Shown here piece after piece: positions 42,021-51,778 of a stretch of 64,000 nucleotides of DNA. A model generated the notes under the pieces. It was not told where the DNA came from and searched no databases. It worked only from the letters and a program-made list of their open reading frames with translations. Location of the stretch: the NCBI RefSeq assembly GCF_026914185.1, contig NC_070558.1, positions 1,116,001 to 1,180,000 on the forward strand, read 5' to 3'. A program made the position numbers and the translations under genes. Each line of letters begins with the position of its first letter. Position 1 is the first letter of the stretch. This DNA is from Puccinia triticina (lineage: Eukaryota > Basidiomycota > Pucciniomycetes > Pucciniales > Pucciniaceae).

Positions 42021-45000
42021 GGTTATGAGTCCCAGCTGCACTTAAATCAGCGCAACCTCTTTATAAAAGCGAAAAAGACTCTCGGAAGCGTGGTGTGTTC
42101 ACAACCAAACCTAGGATCAATCTCAAAGCTGTTTCACTTGCTATCAGTAAAACACCTCTCATCATGGCAGACATCGCTGCTCCCGACATCTCGGAACCCT
42201 CCTCACTAAAAGTCACCGGTATCCCCCAACTTCAGGCTCCCGCCCCGGATTCAAACTACTTGAACTGGACATTCGCCGTCTCCGTTCATCTTGCCTCAAT
42301 CAATCTCGGCTATCTCCTCGAGGAGGTCAAACCCAAGGACCGACCAGCAAGATGGGCGAAAGACAACTCTGATGTGTGTTCATTCCTTGTCCGAACGGTG
42401 CATCAGGACAACTTCCGCTTCATCCGAGCCTTCCCCAGCAATGCGAAAGGAATGTGGGATGCTCTTCAAGAAGCCCATATCGATTCCACGGCAGGAGGTC
42501 GAATCTACTGGCTACGAAAGCTCGTTCTCCTTCGTCTCACAAACGACGACGTGGACGCTCACATAAAAGAAATGGCTCTATGCGCGGAAAGACTCAATTC
42601 TCTCATCACCGCCAAAAAGCCCCTCACCATCGACGACATTCATGCAGCAGCACTCCTCGGTTCGCTCCCCGTGGACTGGTTGCACTGTGTCTCCTCGATG
42701 ATGAACGAAGACGACATCACCTCTTCTCGAATCGTCTCGGCCCTCAAAGCCGAGTCTCTCCGCCGTAAATCTCGCACAGAGGAGGACTCCGCAATCTCAG
42801 CTTCTAAGGCCAATGTCTCCTCCTCCAACAGCAGAAACCGTCCTCCCAGAGACAACTCACTCTACTGTTCCTTCTGCCGGATCAAGGGACATGAGCTATC
42901 AGCGTGCGAAAATGCGGCTCGAATTCTGAACGATCATCAACGTTCCAGGCAACAGGATAATGACTCCAATCGCCGCTCGGATTCCGACAAAGCTTCCAAT
43001 CGCCGCGGTGGCCCTGGTCGTCAGTCTTCAAACCGTGGTCGTCAACCATCTCAACCCAAAGCCAAAGCTGGCCTAACCACAGTTGTCGAGCTTGGCAGTG
43101 ACTCCGCAAACGAATCAGACTATTCTGGTTCCGAATACGCTAGCAACGCTTCTGCCCACACCAACACCATCCACGTATCCAAAGTCTCGGTCGATGCCAA
43201 TATCGACTCTGGATGCTCCATGAGCATGACTCCGGACATTGATCAAGCTGCCAACATCAAAGCTGCAACCACTCCTGTCCGCCTCGCCGACCACTCGGTG
43301 GTTCGCGCCACCCACAAGGGCACCTCGTCCCTTCCACTCACTATCTCGAAGTCGGTCAAAACTTTGGTCGTCCCGAGCTTGGCCGAGCCTCTTCTGTCCG
43401 TTGCTGGGATGTGTGACTCCTCTCTTCGTGTCGTTTTCACCTCGGACTCATGCGACATATACGACGCCAAGGACTTCAACGCGTCCGGTTCTCTCGTGGG
43501 CCGTGGCTATCGCAAAGGAAATCTCTTCTACCTTCCGACCGCTGAGGTGACGTCTCAGGCTACCTCTCTGGACTCTCCTCATATGGCTGACGACTCTCTC
43601 ATGGGTTACCATCTTCGGCTATCTCATTTAGGCCTCAAAGCTCTCAAGAAGCTTCTCAGCTTAAACAACATCAAGCCCACGCACATGAATGAAATTTCAG
43701 TTCAACAATGTCCTGTATGCATTCAGGCAAAAATGCACCGGTCTCCATTTCATTCTCGTTCCTCCTATCGCTCTTCCCTTCCCGGTGGTCTCATCCACTC
43801 TGACGTAGGCTCCTTTGAAGTCCATTCCCGAGAGGGATACAAATACTTTGTAACTTTCATTGACGATTACTCTAAGGCTGTTTTCATTTTTCCAATGAAA
43901 TGTAAAAGCGAAGTCTTTCGTTGTTTCAAAATCTTCAAAGCTTCCTTTGAAAAGGATGGTCGCTATAAGGTTCTCTCTCTGCGTTCGGACAATGGTGGCG
44001 AATATCTTTCAAAAGCTTTTGAAAACTTCTTGCTTGATTCAGGAATTAAGCATGAGCCTGGACCGCCACACTCTCCAGAACTAAACGGAGTAGCTGAGCG
44101 TGCCAACAGGACTTTTGGTAACCTCATTCGGTGTCTCCTCCTTGGATCCAAACTCCCCAAATCGTTCTGGGTCGACGCTCTCCGACATATCCTCCATTCT
44201 TACAACTCTATTCCCCTTTCCACTCCTTCCGGATTCCACTCTCCCAACTCGATCCTCAACACTGACCATACTCCGCTACACAATCTCCATCCGTTTGGCT
44301 GCTTAGTATGGTATAAAGTTCCGGAAGCAAACCGGAAGAAACTGGATCCCAAGGGCCGCGCCTCTCTCTTCCTCTCCTATCTCTCCGACGGGAATGGCTA
44401 CCGCGTTTGGGATCTGCAAAACAAACAGGTTGTCAAGACACGAGACGTCCTTTTTCACGATACAGTATTCCCATACAATCATCGCGTCATTGGACCAGTC
44501 CCGGACATTGTAGTCGAAGTTCCGTGGCCTTCTGTCAACACTCCTACTCCTTCTGCTCCTTCTGTCGCTCCCTCCACTCCCCAGCCTATTTCTGTCATCA
44601 ATCCCCTTCCATCCATCCTTGAATCTCCTCCACTTCATGTCCCTCTTCAAAACCGTTTTGACAGAAGGCTAACCGCATCCATACATGCTCCTCTTAACCA
44701 GCTCCGGCATCCTTCGACGATTTCGCTCCCGAGCTCCCCTGAAAACTCCTCATCTGAGAGTAAGTCGGCCCCTTCCCCGGTTTCTCTCCCGTCTCCTTTC
44801 CTTCGGCCATCTTCTCCGCCGTCCCTTCTTCCCCCTGCCACTTTGCTACCGCCGCCGCAACAAACCCAGGCCCCGGCTCACAGGACAAACTCTCCCTGCC
44901 GCCTTCCTCTTCCCCCTTCACCCCCTCCGCCTACCAGGCCAATCTCGCCTGTCCCTGCAGAAATCCCTCTTCCAGCATCTCCCCCCAGATTGCCAACTCC

Positions 45001-46098
45001 TCCTCCGTTACGACGGTCAAACAGATCCCGCAAAGCACCCGAACGCTTTGGCCAATGGTCCAAATCAGCTCTCACCTCGGAATCTGTTGATACCCCTAAA
45101 ACATGGCGGCAACTTCAACGCTCTCCCAACAAAGACCGATGGTTAAAAGCTGCTACCGAGGAGTTCTCCTCTCTTCTAGGAATGGAGACCTGGCGTCTTG
45201 TCCCCCGGCCCGAGAAACGGAAGATTATCAAATCCAAATGGGTTTTCAAAGTTAAAAGGCGTCCCGACAAAACCATACAAAAACTAAAAGCAAGACTGGT
45301 TGCTATGGGCTACTCCCAAATCCGTGGTCAAGATTACGATGAAGTATTCTCCCCAACGCTACGTATGGAAACTTTGCGGCTAATATGTAGTCTTCTCGCT
45401 GTCCGGAAGTGGACCGGTCGTCAGGTGGATTTCAAAACCGCCTTCTTGAATGGACAACTCGACGCTCCTATATACATGGAACAACCAGCAGGTTTCGAAG
45501 ACTCTGTCCATCCAGACTATGTCTGTGAGGTAACCCGTTCTTTGTATGGTCTGAAGCAATCGCCGCGTCAGTGGAACCACGAGCTACATGGGGCTCTCCT
45601 GGATCTTGGTCTTCACCAATCCAAATACGATCCTACGCTCTACTTTCGTCTTCAAGGAAAAACTCTCATTGGCGCCATCACTGTACACGTTGACGATTTG
45701 GCTATTGTTGGTGAAAACTCCTTTGTCACCGATCTAATTGCCTCCCTTGGACGCCGTTTCGAGATCGGCGCAGACGATGAGCTACACCATTTCCTATCAA
45801 TCAAAATCACAAGGGAAATCGAAAATCGTCTTGTTTACATGTCACAAACCCACTATATCGAAAGCATCACGGAAAAATTCCTGTCTGGAAGTCTTCCCTC
45901 AACAGCGACTCCAACTGATTCTCTATTCAAAGATCTTCGCCGTCGAAAACCCGATGAACCTTCCTCTCCTGGCCCTTACAATCAAATCATAGGCTCTCTG
46001 CTATGGGTTGCTCAATCAACCCGTCCCGACGTGTCTTTTGCGGTCAACAAACTATCCCAATTTCTGAAAGACCCATCTGCCGCTCACTGGTTCGCCGC

Positions 46099-47017
46099 TA
46101 TGGGACTCCTGTCCGTGCTAAGCGGCGGCAGTCGTGTGAGGGGATTGGGTGCTGTTTAGGCTGCCCTCGTAGTGAGTGGTCCGTCGAGATGAGCGCTGAA
46201 AAAGGATCGAGGATAGCTTTGTGGGTTGGTGGTGGTTTTGAGATGTTCGCCGGGGGGTTTGGATCCTCGGCGGCGGTTGTTTTATTTTGAGGATGGTGGG
46301 GTGTGATCTTAAAGGATGAGGAAGGAAGGAAATCTGGAAAATTCTGATGAGGGATGATCGGCGAGCTGAGCTCGAAGGTTTTAACTCTGAAAATCTGATC
46401 TATATACTCAGGATGGACCGTATTCTCGGGATCAGAATGCCATGCCTCTCCCATCATCCAAGTTCGGCGAACTTGGACTCCGGGAGAGCCACATGTCACG
46501 TATATTTCATCATCTCCTCCGCGCGCTACGCGCGCACACACACACAACAAGCAACAGAAGCAGGAAAAGGAAACACAACACAAAGAAATGAGGAAATCAC
46601 AGTGAGATGAGATAGAAGGAAAAGAGGCATGGAGAAGAAGGAAAAGCAGCAAGAAAGGAAAAGCCAGAAAACACTCAAACCAGACAAACCAAACAGAAAG
46701 AAAAGAAGCCAGAAACAAACAAGGAAATAAACCCACAGCAGGTGCTGTGTTAGGACCAAGAAAGATGAAGAGGCTGAGAAACTGAGAAAGAAAGGAAATG
46801 GGAAAAAAGTGTTGAAAAGGGGGGAGTAGAAAGAGAGAAGGGGGAGGGGAAGATCTTGAAGATAGAGCCAGTTGAAAGTAAGAAGGTGATGGAGAGGGAT
46901 CTTGAGGTTTGACGGTGGATTCTTGAGTCTTGAAGCGTGAGAGGGAAGTTGAGTCTTGATGATCTTGCTGGCGGTGGAGATGTTCCTGACTAGCTGGCCA
47001 CGAGAGGGGCCACCACA
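46099..47017 (-). mobile_element. Gypsy-2 3' LTR
   Basis: 919 nt; on the minus strand TGTGGTGGCCCC ... GGAGTCCCATA. A long open frame on the minus strand spans it but has no protein features; GCGCGCACACACACACAAC is a short dinucleotide-rich patch. Confidence 0.9.
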
Positions 47018-47124
47018 TCCACCCACCACTTGGAGTCTGTCCCCAGACTCCTTCGACGTTCGGTGCGGCCAAAAGTAAGAAGAGGAAACTGGAAAGGAAA
47101 CCAGAACAAAGGTCCCACGGATGG

Positions 47125-47198
47125 CTCACGAAGTGGCGACGTAATGCTTACAACGGTGTAGAGATACCCTAAGGTGCATACTAAGGAGGGGGACTTAC
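47125..47198 (-). repeat. Ty3 module copy at the Gypsy-2 pol stop
   Basis: 74-nt module, GTAAGT at 47198 to GTGAG at 47125. The pol stop codon TAA lies inside the GTAAGT. In the frame used by the other modules this copy contains an early stop, so here it is not coding. Confidence 0.7.
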
Positions 47199-50100
47199 TT
47201 TTGGTCAGTAATGCCCCCGCGCGGAAAGTACCGCTTGACCTGATCCGCCGCAAACCGGCGCTTGAGTTCTGTTCCATCGAGCTCAGAGAGAACGTACGAA
47301 CCCCCTTGAACCTGCTTGACCACGCGGTAAGGGCCGTTCCACTTGTGGGCAAAGAGCTGCCCCCACTGAACCTCGAGTGATCGATTGTATGCGAGGACGA
47401 GGTCGCCAGCCGAAAGCGGGGCACGGAACCGACCAGAATTCTTGTCTTCCCAGTACCGAACAGACTCTCCGCGCGCCTTCATCATGCGCTCGTAAGCCAA
47501 CGCCCGAGTCTCTTCGCTTCTTTCCAGCTGCTTGGACCGCGCGACCAACAGATCCTCCGTGCTGCGAACCTCCTCCCAGTCCACGCCCAAATAAGACTCA
47601 ATGTCGAGATCAATGGGCAGCGCTGCTCGCTGGCCGAACACTAGCTCATACGGAGAATATCCCGTCGTACGCTTAGTTGAGATCCGATCGGCGAAAAGCA
47701 CCAGAGGCAGAAATTTTCGGCAGTTCTTGCCTGATTCGCCTGCCAACTTGACTAATGCCGCTTTAAGAGGGCCGTGTCCTCGCTCGACCATGCCCTGACC
47801 TTCGGGGTAGTAAGGCGTGGAGACTCGATGCTGACCTGGCAACGAACGCAGCATATCCGCTAGGGCCCCGCCAAATTCTGAGCCACCGTCTGTCGAATAG
47901 GAACGAGCTAGCCCATAGCGCATGATCCAGTGTTCTTGAAGGAATGCCGCCACAGCTTCGGAAGTGAGATTATTCAGAAACTTTGCCTCAACCCATCCGG
48001 AGAAATCGTCCCGAGCAACAATCAAATACTTGGCGCCTCCAGCTTTGATGTGCACGGCATCCATTGCCACGCGGCCAAACACCGTCTCTTCGCCCGTCGG
48101 GTACCGTGGCTCCAGGGGGCGCTTCAGATCCCTCTTTTGACACGCCTCGCAGCTCTGGCACCATCTGGCGACAGCCTGTTTCAATGATGGCCACCAGAAA
48201 CGATCCGCTACTCGGCGATAAGTCTCGGCGACGCCTCGGTGGCCTAGATCTTCATGGAGCTTGCCCAAAATCTCGTCCTGCTTGAGGGGTAGAGTGACAA
48301 CAATTCGTGGAAGAGGGCTTCCGCGCTTCATCAAGCGCCCCGCCTGCACAAAGAATTCTGCCGACTTGCGCTTTAGTGCTTGATATGTCTTGGGGTCCAT
48401 GCCTTCAGGGCGAGTCAAAGTCGTCAGGTAATCTTCTAGCTGCCGCCAGAACCCTTCCTGGTATCCGTTGTATACTGGTTCGGAGCAGGTCGAGTAGGAA
48501 TGCAGCGGCCTCACGTGTGGTGAATCTTCGTCGAAGTCAAAGCTCGGCGGATCAGAGTCCTCATCGCCCTGCGGCCGTCGAGAAAGTCCGTCAGGCATAG
48601 TAAAAGACTTGCCGGGGCGATGGACGATATCAAACGAAAAGAGTTGAATGAAAGAGACCCAGCGTGTCATTGGCGCGTTGGGTAGACTGGGGGCGTTAAT
48701 CATTTGGATGAGCGACTGGGCGTCAACTTGCAGCTCAAAGTGCTGGCCCCATAAGACCGTCTGAAGTTTCTTGAGAATTCGTGCCACACCGCATAGCTCG
48801 AGCTTTGATTGTGAATACCGCGACTCGACATCCGAGAAAAGCAAAGATTCGTAAAGAGCGGGCCGGTCAAAACCATTCGCGTCCTCTTGCGTAAGAACCG
48901 CTCCAGTAGCGTGAAAACTAGAATCAACCGCCAGTTTAATCTTTCCAGCGTCAGGCCCATAGTCGATCTTCACTAGGACAATGTCCCTGCCCACGCAGAC
49001 CTTGAGCGCCTCAAACGCCGCCTCGCAATCCGCCGACCAAACAAAGTCCGCGTCTTTGCGCGTCAGACGTCGAAGAGGAACACAGATTTGGGAGAGGGAG
49101 GGGATGAAAATGCGAACATACACCACCACGCCTAAGAAACCCCGAACCTCGGTAGCATTGACTGGAGTCGGCCACGAGAGTATTTTATTGACTTTACTCT
49201 TTGCCATCCGCCGTCCCTCCTTGCACACAACATGCCCGACGATCTCAAGAGCGGGGACGCACGCCGCTAGTTTTGATGCCGATACAGTCAAACCTGACTC
49301 CTCAATTCGAAAGAGAATCCGCTCCAGCGTCTCTGCATATTCCCAAATGAAACGCCGAATACCAGAGTGCCAAGGAAGGAGCTTGTTGTTGTAATCCGAA
49401 ACGGGGCCCTTGATGCCCCCATCGTCGATGAAAATGCCTGCGTGGTCCGGAATCTCCTCCTGCAGGATCCACATCATCTGCGCTTGGTAGACGGCAACTG
49501 AATTAGTAGCACCCTGCGGAAGACGCGTGAGCTGGAACCTGCCCAATGGGGTTTCAAAAGTGGTCAGAGGTCGAGAGATCGGATCTAGCGCACGCTCGTC
49601 GTAGCCACCCATGATGTCGCCAAGCCCGTAGCATGCACGCCCTGAAAATGACTCCACAAACTCTTCGGTGGCCGGTGGCACGCCCGCATCCTTGACCGTG
49701 ACTTTATTTAGAGGCTGAAGATCATGGACAATCCGAAGTTTGCCGTTGCCTTTGAGGACACAGAAGACCGGACTTGAGTATGAGGAAGTTGACTGCTCGT
49801 ATAGGCCGGTACGGACTCGCTCTCTGATCAGCTTGGTATACTCTTCAAGCTTTGCGGCCGGAATTGGGATTTTGCGCTTCTGCCAGGGTTCGTGTTCAAT
49901 GACCGGAATGACGTAGGGCAGCCCGTAAGAGTCTTTCAACAGCCCGCGCTCCCCTTCGTTGAAAGCGATGGCCCCGTTGCGCTCCGCAAGAACATTCTTG
50001 ATGAGATTAAGCTCGTCCGGATACAACCAGCCCTCGGGCCCAAAATTGACTACCAAGAGACGCTCCGCCGTAACTCTTCCTTTGGGAACAAAGGGCCCCG

Positions 50101-51778
50101 CCAACGAGCGGGACAGTCCCTGATACGGATCACGAGAAAGGGGAGGCCGTTGCAGCGGCGGATTGAGTCCCTGCGGCATTGGCACATTGACGGGCTTGAT
50201 CTTGCGCGCGACCGGCTTGTACTTGGCTGCGAACACCAAGTACTCTCCGCTCCTCCAGGCATCTAGAAGTGTGGCCTGGGCACGATAACTGAGACCACAC
50301 TGGAGCAGGCTCCACGTCCGTAGCTCGGCCGGTTCCTCGAAAGCCGCTTTATCTGCATAAGACAAACCAGATGGCGGGGCGAGGCTCACGAGTGTGGCAC
50401 AAGGTATTGCTTTGACAACGTTGTGGGTATCTACCCCCGGAGGTGCACATTGGGAGGAACTTACTTTTACCTCTCCCAGCCTCCGCGCCATCCTGAACTC
50501 CACCATGCCGCCCTCGCAGTCCACCCAATGAGAATCTAGTTTAGACTCCTTGCGGAGTGATGAGTCGCCAGAAGGGATAGAAACACCATTCGCCGGAGAC
50601 GAGGCCCTCCTGAGTCGGAACGGGGGTAGTGCCTCCTCCCGGAGGTCATCTTGACGCAGAGTTGTACCATCTACAGTGGTGACAGAAGAAAGGGGTCCTT
50701 GGAGGCTCACGACAGTGGCACGCGGTAGAGTTTTTGACATCGACGTGGCATCTAGCCCGGAGGTGCATGATTGGAGAGAACTTACTTTTACCTCTCCCAG
50801 CCTCCGCAAAGTCCCTGGATCCTCCTCAAACGCCCGAGCCTTCGTAGATAGAGAAAGTAGTTTACCCTCATTGCGGAGGATCCTTAGTTTACCCTCGTCG
50901 CGGAGGTAGTGAAGTTTATCCTCATTGCGGAGGGTCTCGATAGACGGAACTAGATTAGCCTCGTTGCAGAGAGTCTCAATGGACCGGGTTAGTTTATTCT
51001 CTTCCCGGAGACGAGAATTGATGCGTAGTTTATTCTCATCGCGGAGACAAGACACTAAAGGTAGGAATTCGCTTGAACTGAAAGGCAAAGAGGTGTCCGG
51101 CGAGTCGCTCACGTATGTGGCACGAGGTAGAGCTTCGAGAAAATTGGGAGCATCACGCCTGGAGGTGCATAATCGGAGAGAACTTACTTTGAGTCTCTGA
51201 TCCCTCCACGGCACCCCTTTTTCCTCCTCATCCACCGGAGCCTCTAGCACCGGGGAAACAGGCAAACAATCTGCCTGCTGCGGTTCTTGATGACAGGGCT
51301 TACGGAAGTCGTCGACTTGGTCCCAAAACGGCCGTGCGTCCGAAAGGGGAGTCTGAGTAGAGAGAGCTTGATGGATTGCGGTGCTCGCACTGGAAAGGCG
51401 GGCCCGACAGGGCCTCCTGGTCGAGTCGGCTGAAGAAAAGGATCTAGTGAAGAGAGGAAACGGAGACTTGAAACCGGAGACTTGGGTGTTTTTGGGGGAT
51501 TTTTGGTTTTGCGAATGTTTTTGAGTTTTGATGTTTTTGGGGAGTTCGAGAGATAGATGAGGTTGAAGAAATGATGGAGGAGAATTGATTTTATGAGCCT
51601 CTGAGAACCGAGTTGGTTGACCGGACAGTGCGCGAGGCCCTGAACTAGAACTGCCGGAGTGTAAACCAACTCCTCTCATAAAAAAGACGGATGATCGGCC
51701 CCTTCGGGCAACTCCATGATACGACCGCAGTGAGTGAGCACTGCCTTTCGACCGTGTGCTGGAAACTCCCGCTCCCAC
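47195..51778 (-). CDS. pol: Gypsy-2 Pol (RT-RH-INT)
   Basis: The -1 frame ORF overlaps gag by 103 nt and extends about 1527 codons (from 51778). The N-terminal third is a low-complexity linker with three modules EVKVSS...CTS...LPRATVVS and a short Leu/Arg repeat (LREENKL, LRNEDKL, LRDEGKL). RT about residues 620-800 has GDIMGGYDERAL, TRLPQGATNS and catalytic FIDDG; RNase H LAVDSSFHATGAVL; integrase zinc domain GHRGVAETYRR ... CQSCEACQK and core AMDAVHIK, STDGGSEF, GMVERGHGPL, all three acidic residues present. No chromodomain. It ends DQK-stop at the module at 47198. Confidence 0.9.
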   Translation of the reverse strand: MGAGVSSTRSKGSAHSLRSYHGVARRGRSSVFFMRGVGLHSGSSSSGPRALSGQPTRFSEAHKINSPPSFLQPHLSLELPKNIKTQKHSQNQKSPKNTQVSGFKSPFPLFTRSFSSADSTRRPCRARLSSASTAIHQALSTQTPLSDARPFWDQVDDFRKPCHQEPQQADCLPVSPVLEAPVDEEEKGVPWRDQRLKVSSLRLCTSRRDAPNFLEALPRATYVSDSPDTSLPFSSSEFLPLVSCLRDENKLRINSRLREENKLTRSIETLCNEANLVPSIETLRNEDKLHYLRDEGKLRILRNEGKLLSLSTKARAFEEDPGTLRRLGEVKVSSLQSCTSGLDATSMSKTLPRATVVSLQGPLSSVTTVDGTTLRQDDLREEALPPFRLRRASSPANGVSIPSGDSSLRKESKLDSHWVDCEGGMVEFRMARRLGEVKVSSSQCAPPGVDTHNVVKAIPCATLVSLAPPSGLSYADKAAFEEPAELRTWSLLQCGLSYRAQATLLDAWRSGEYLVFAAKYKPVARKIKPVNVPMPQGLNPPLQRPPLSRDPYQGLSRSLAGPFVPKGRVTAERLLVVNFGPEGWLYPDELNLIKNVLAERNGAIAFNEGERGLLKDSYGLPYVIPVIEHEPWQKRKIPIPAAKLEEYTKLIRERVRTGLYEQSTSSYSSPVFCVLKGNGKLRIVHDLQPLNKVTVKDAGVPPATEEFVESFSGRACYGLGDIMGGYDERALDPISRPLTTFETPLGRFQLTRLPQGATNSVAVYQAQMMWILQEEIPDHAGIFIDDGGIKGPVSDYNNKLLPWHSGIRRFIWEYAETLERILFRIEESGLTVSASKLAACVPALEIVGHVVCKEGRRMAKSKVNKILSWPTPVNATEVRGFLGVVVYVRIFIPSLSQICVPLRRLTRKDADFVWSADCEAAFEALKVCVGRDIVLVKIDYGPDAGKIKLAVDSSFHATGAVLTQEDANGFDRPALYESLLFSDVESRYSQSKLELCGVARILKKLQTVLWGQHFELQVDAQSLIQMINAPSLPNAPMTRWVSFIQLFSFDIVHRPGKSFTMPDGLSRRPQGDEDSDPPSFDFDEDSPHVRPLHSYSTCSEPVYNGYQEGFWRQLEDYLTTLTRPEGMDPKTYQALKRKSAEFFVQAGRLMKRGSPLPRIVVTLPLKQDEILGKLHEDLGHRGVAETYRRVADRFWWPSLKQAVARWCQSCEACQKRDLKRPLEPRYPTGEETVFGRVAMDAVHIKAGGAKYLIVARDDFSGWVEAKFLNNLTSEAVAAFLQEHWIMRYGLARSYSTDGGSEFGGALADMLRSLPGQHRVSTPYYPEGQGMVERGHGPLKAALVKLAGESGKNCRKFLPLVLFADRISTKRTTGYSPYELVFGQRAALPIDLDIESYLGVDWEEVRSTEDLLVARSKQLERSEETRALAYERMMKARGESVRYWEDKNSGRFRAPLSAGDLVLAYNRSLEVQWGQLFAHKWNGPYRVVKQVQGGSYVLSELDGTELKRRFAADQVKRYFPRGGITDQK
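50385..51187 (-). repeat. Three Ty3 module copies in the Gypsy-2 gag-pol linker
   Basis: Modules 51187-51108, 50785-50706 and 50464-50385, all exactly 80 nt from GTAAGT to GTGAG. Consensus core GTAAGTTCTCTCC...TGCACCTCC...GCCAC...CGTGAG. They are translated as K-V-S-S ... L-P-R-A-T-V-V-S. Between the first two, 50840-51060 holds about ten short repeats containing TCATTGCGGAG. Confidence 0.85.
51656..51685 (-). promoter_or_regulatory. -1 ribosomal frameshift site, Gypsy-2 gag-pol
   Basis: Heptamer T TTT TTA in gag phase (51685-51679), immediately followed by the gag stop TGA (51678-51676). After a 5-nt spacer, GGAGT pairs with ACTCC around TGGTTTAC (51673-51656). The -1 frame continues FFMRGVGLHSG into pol. 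Confidence 0.7.

Noticed and set aside
41841..42041. 66-codon minus-strand ORF with CLVRVELTTSAML
   Set aside because: Antisense translation of the tRNA-like sequence at 41913-41998.
46098..47129. 343-codon minus-strand ORF over the Gypsy-2 LTR
   Set aside because: Low-complexity hydrophobic reading of LTR sequence, repeated identically in the other LTR; no domain.
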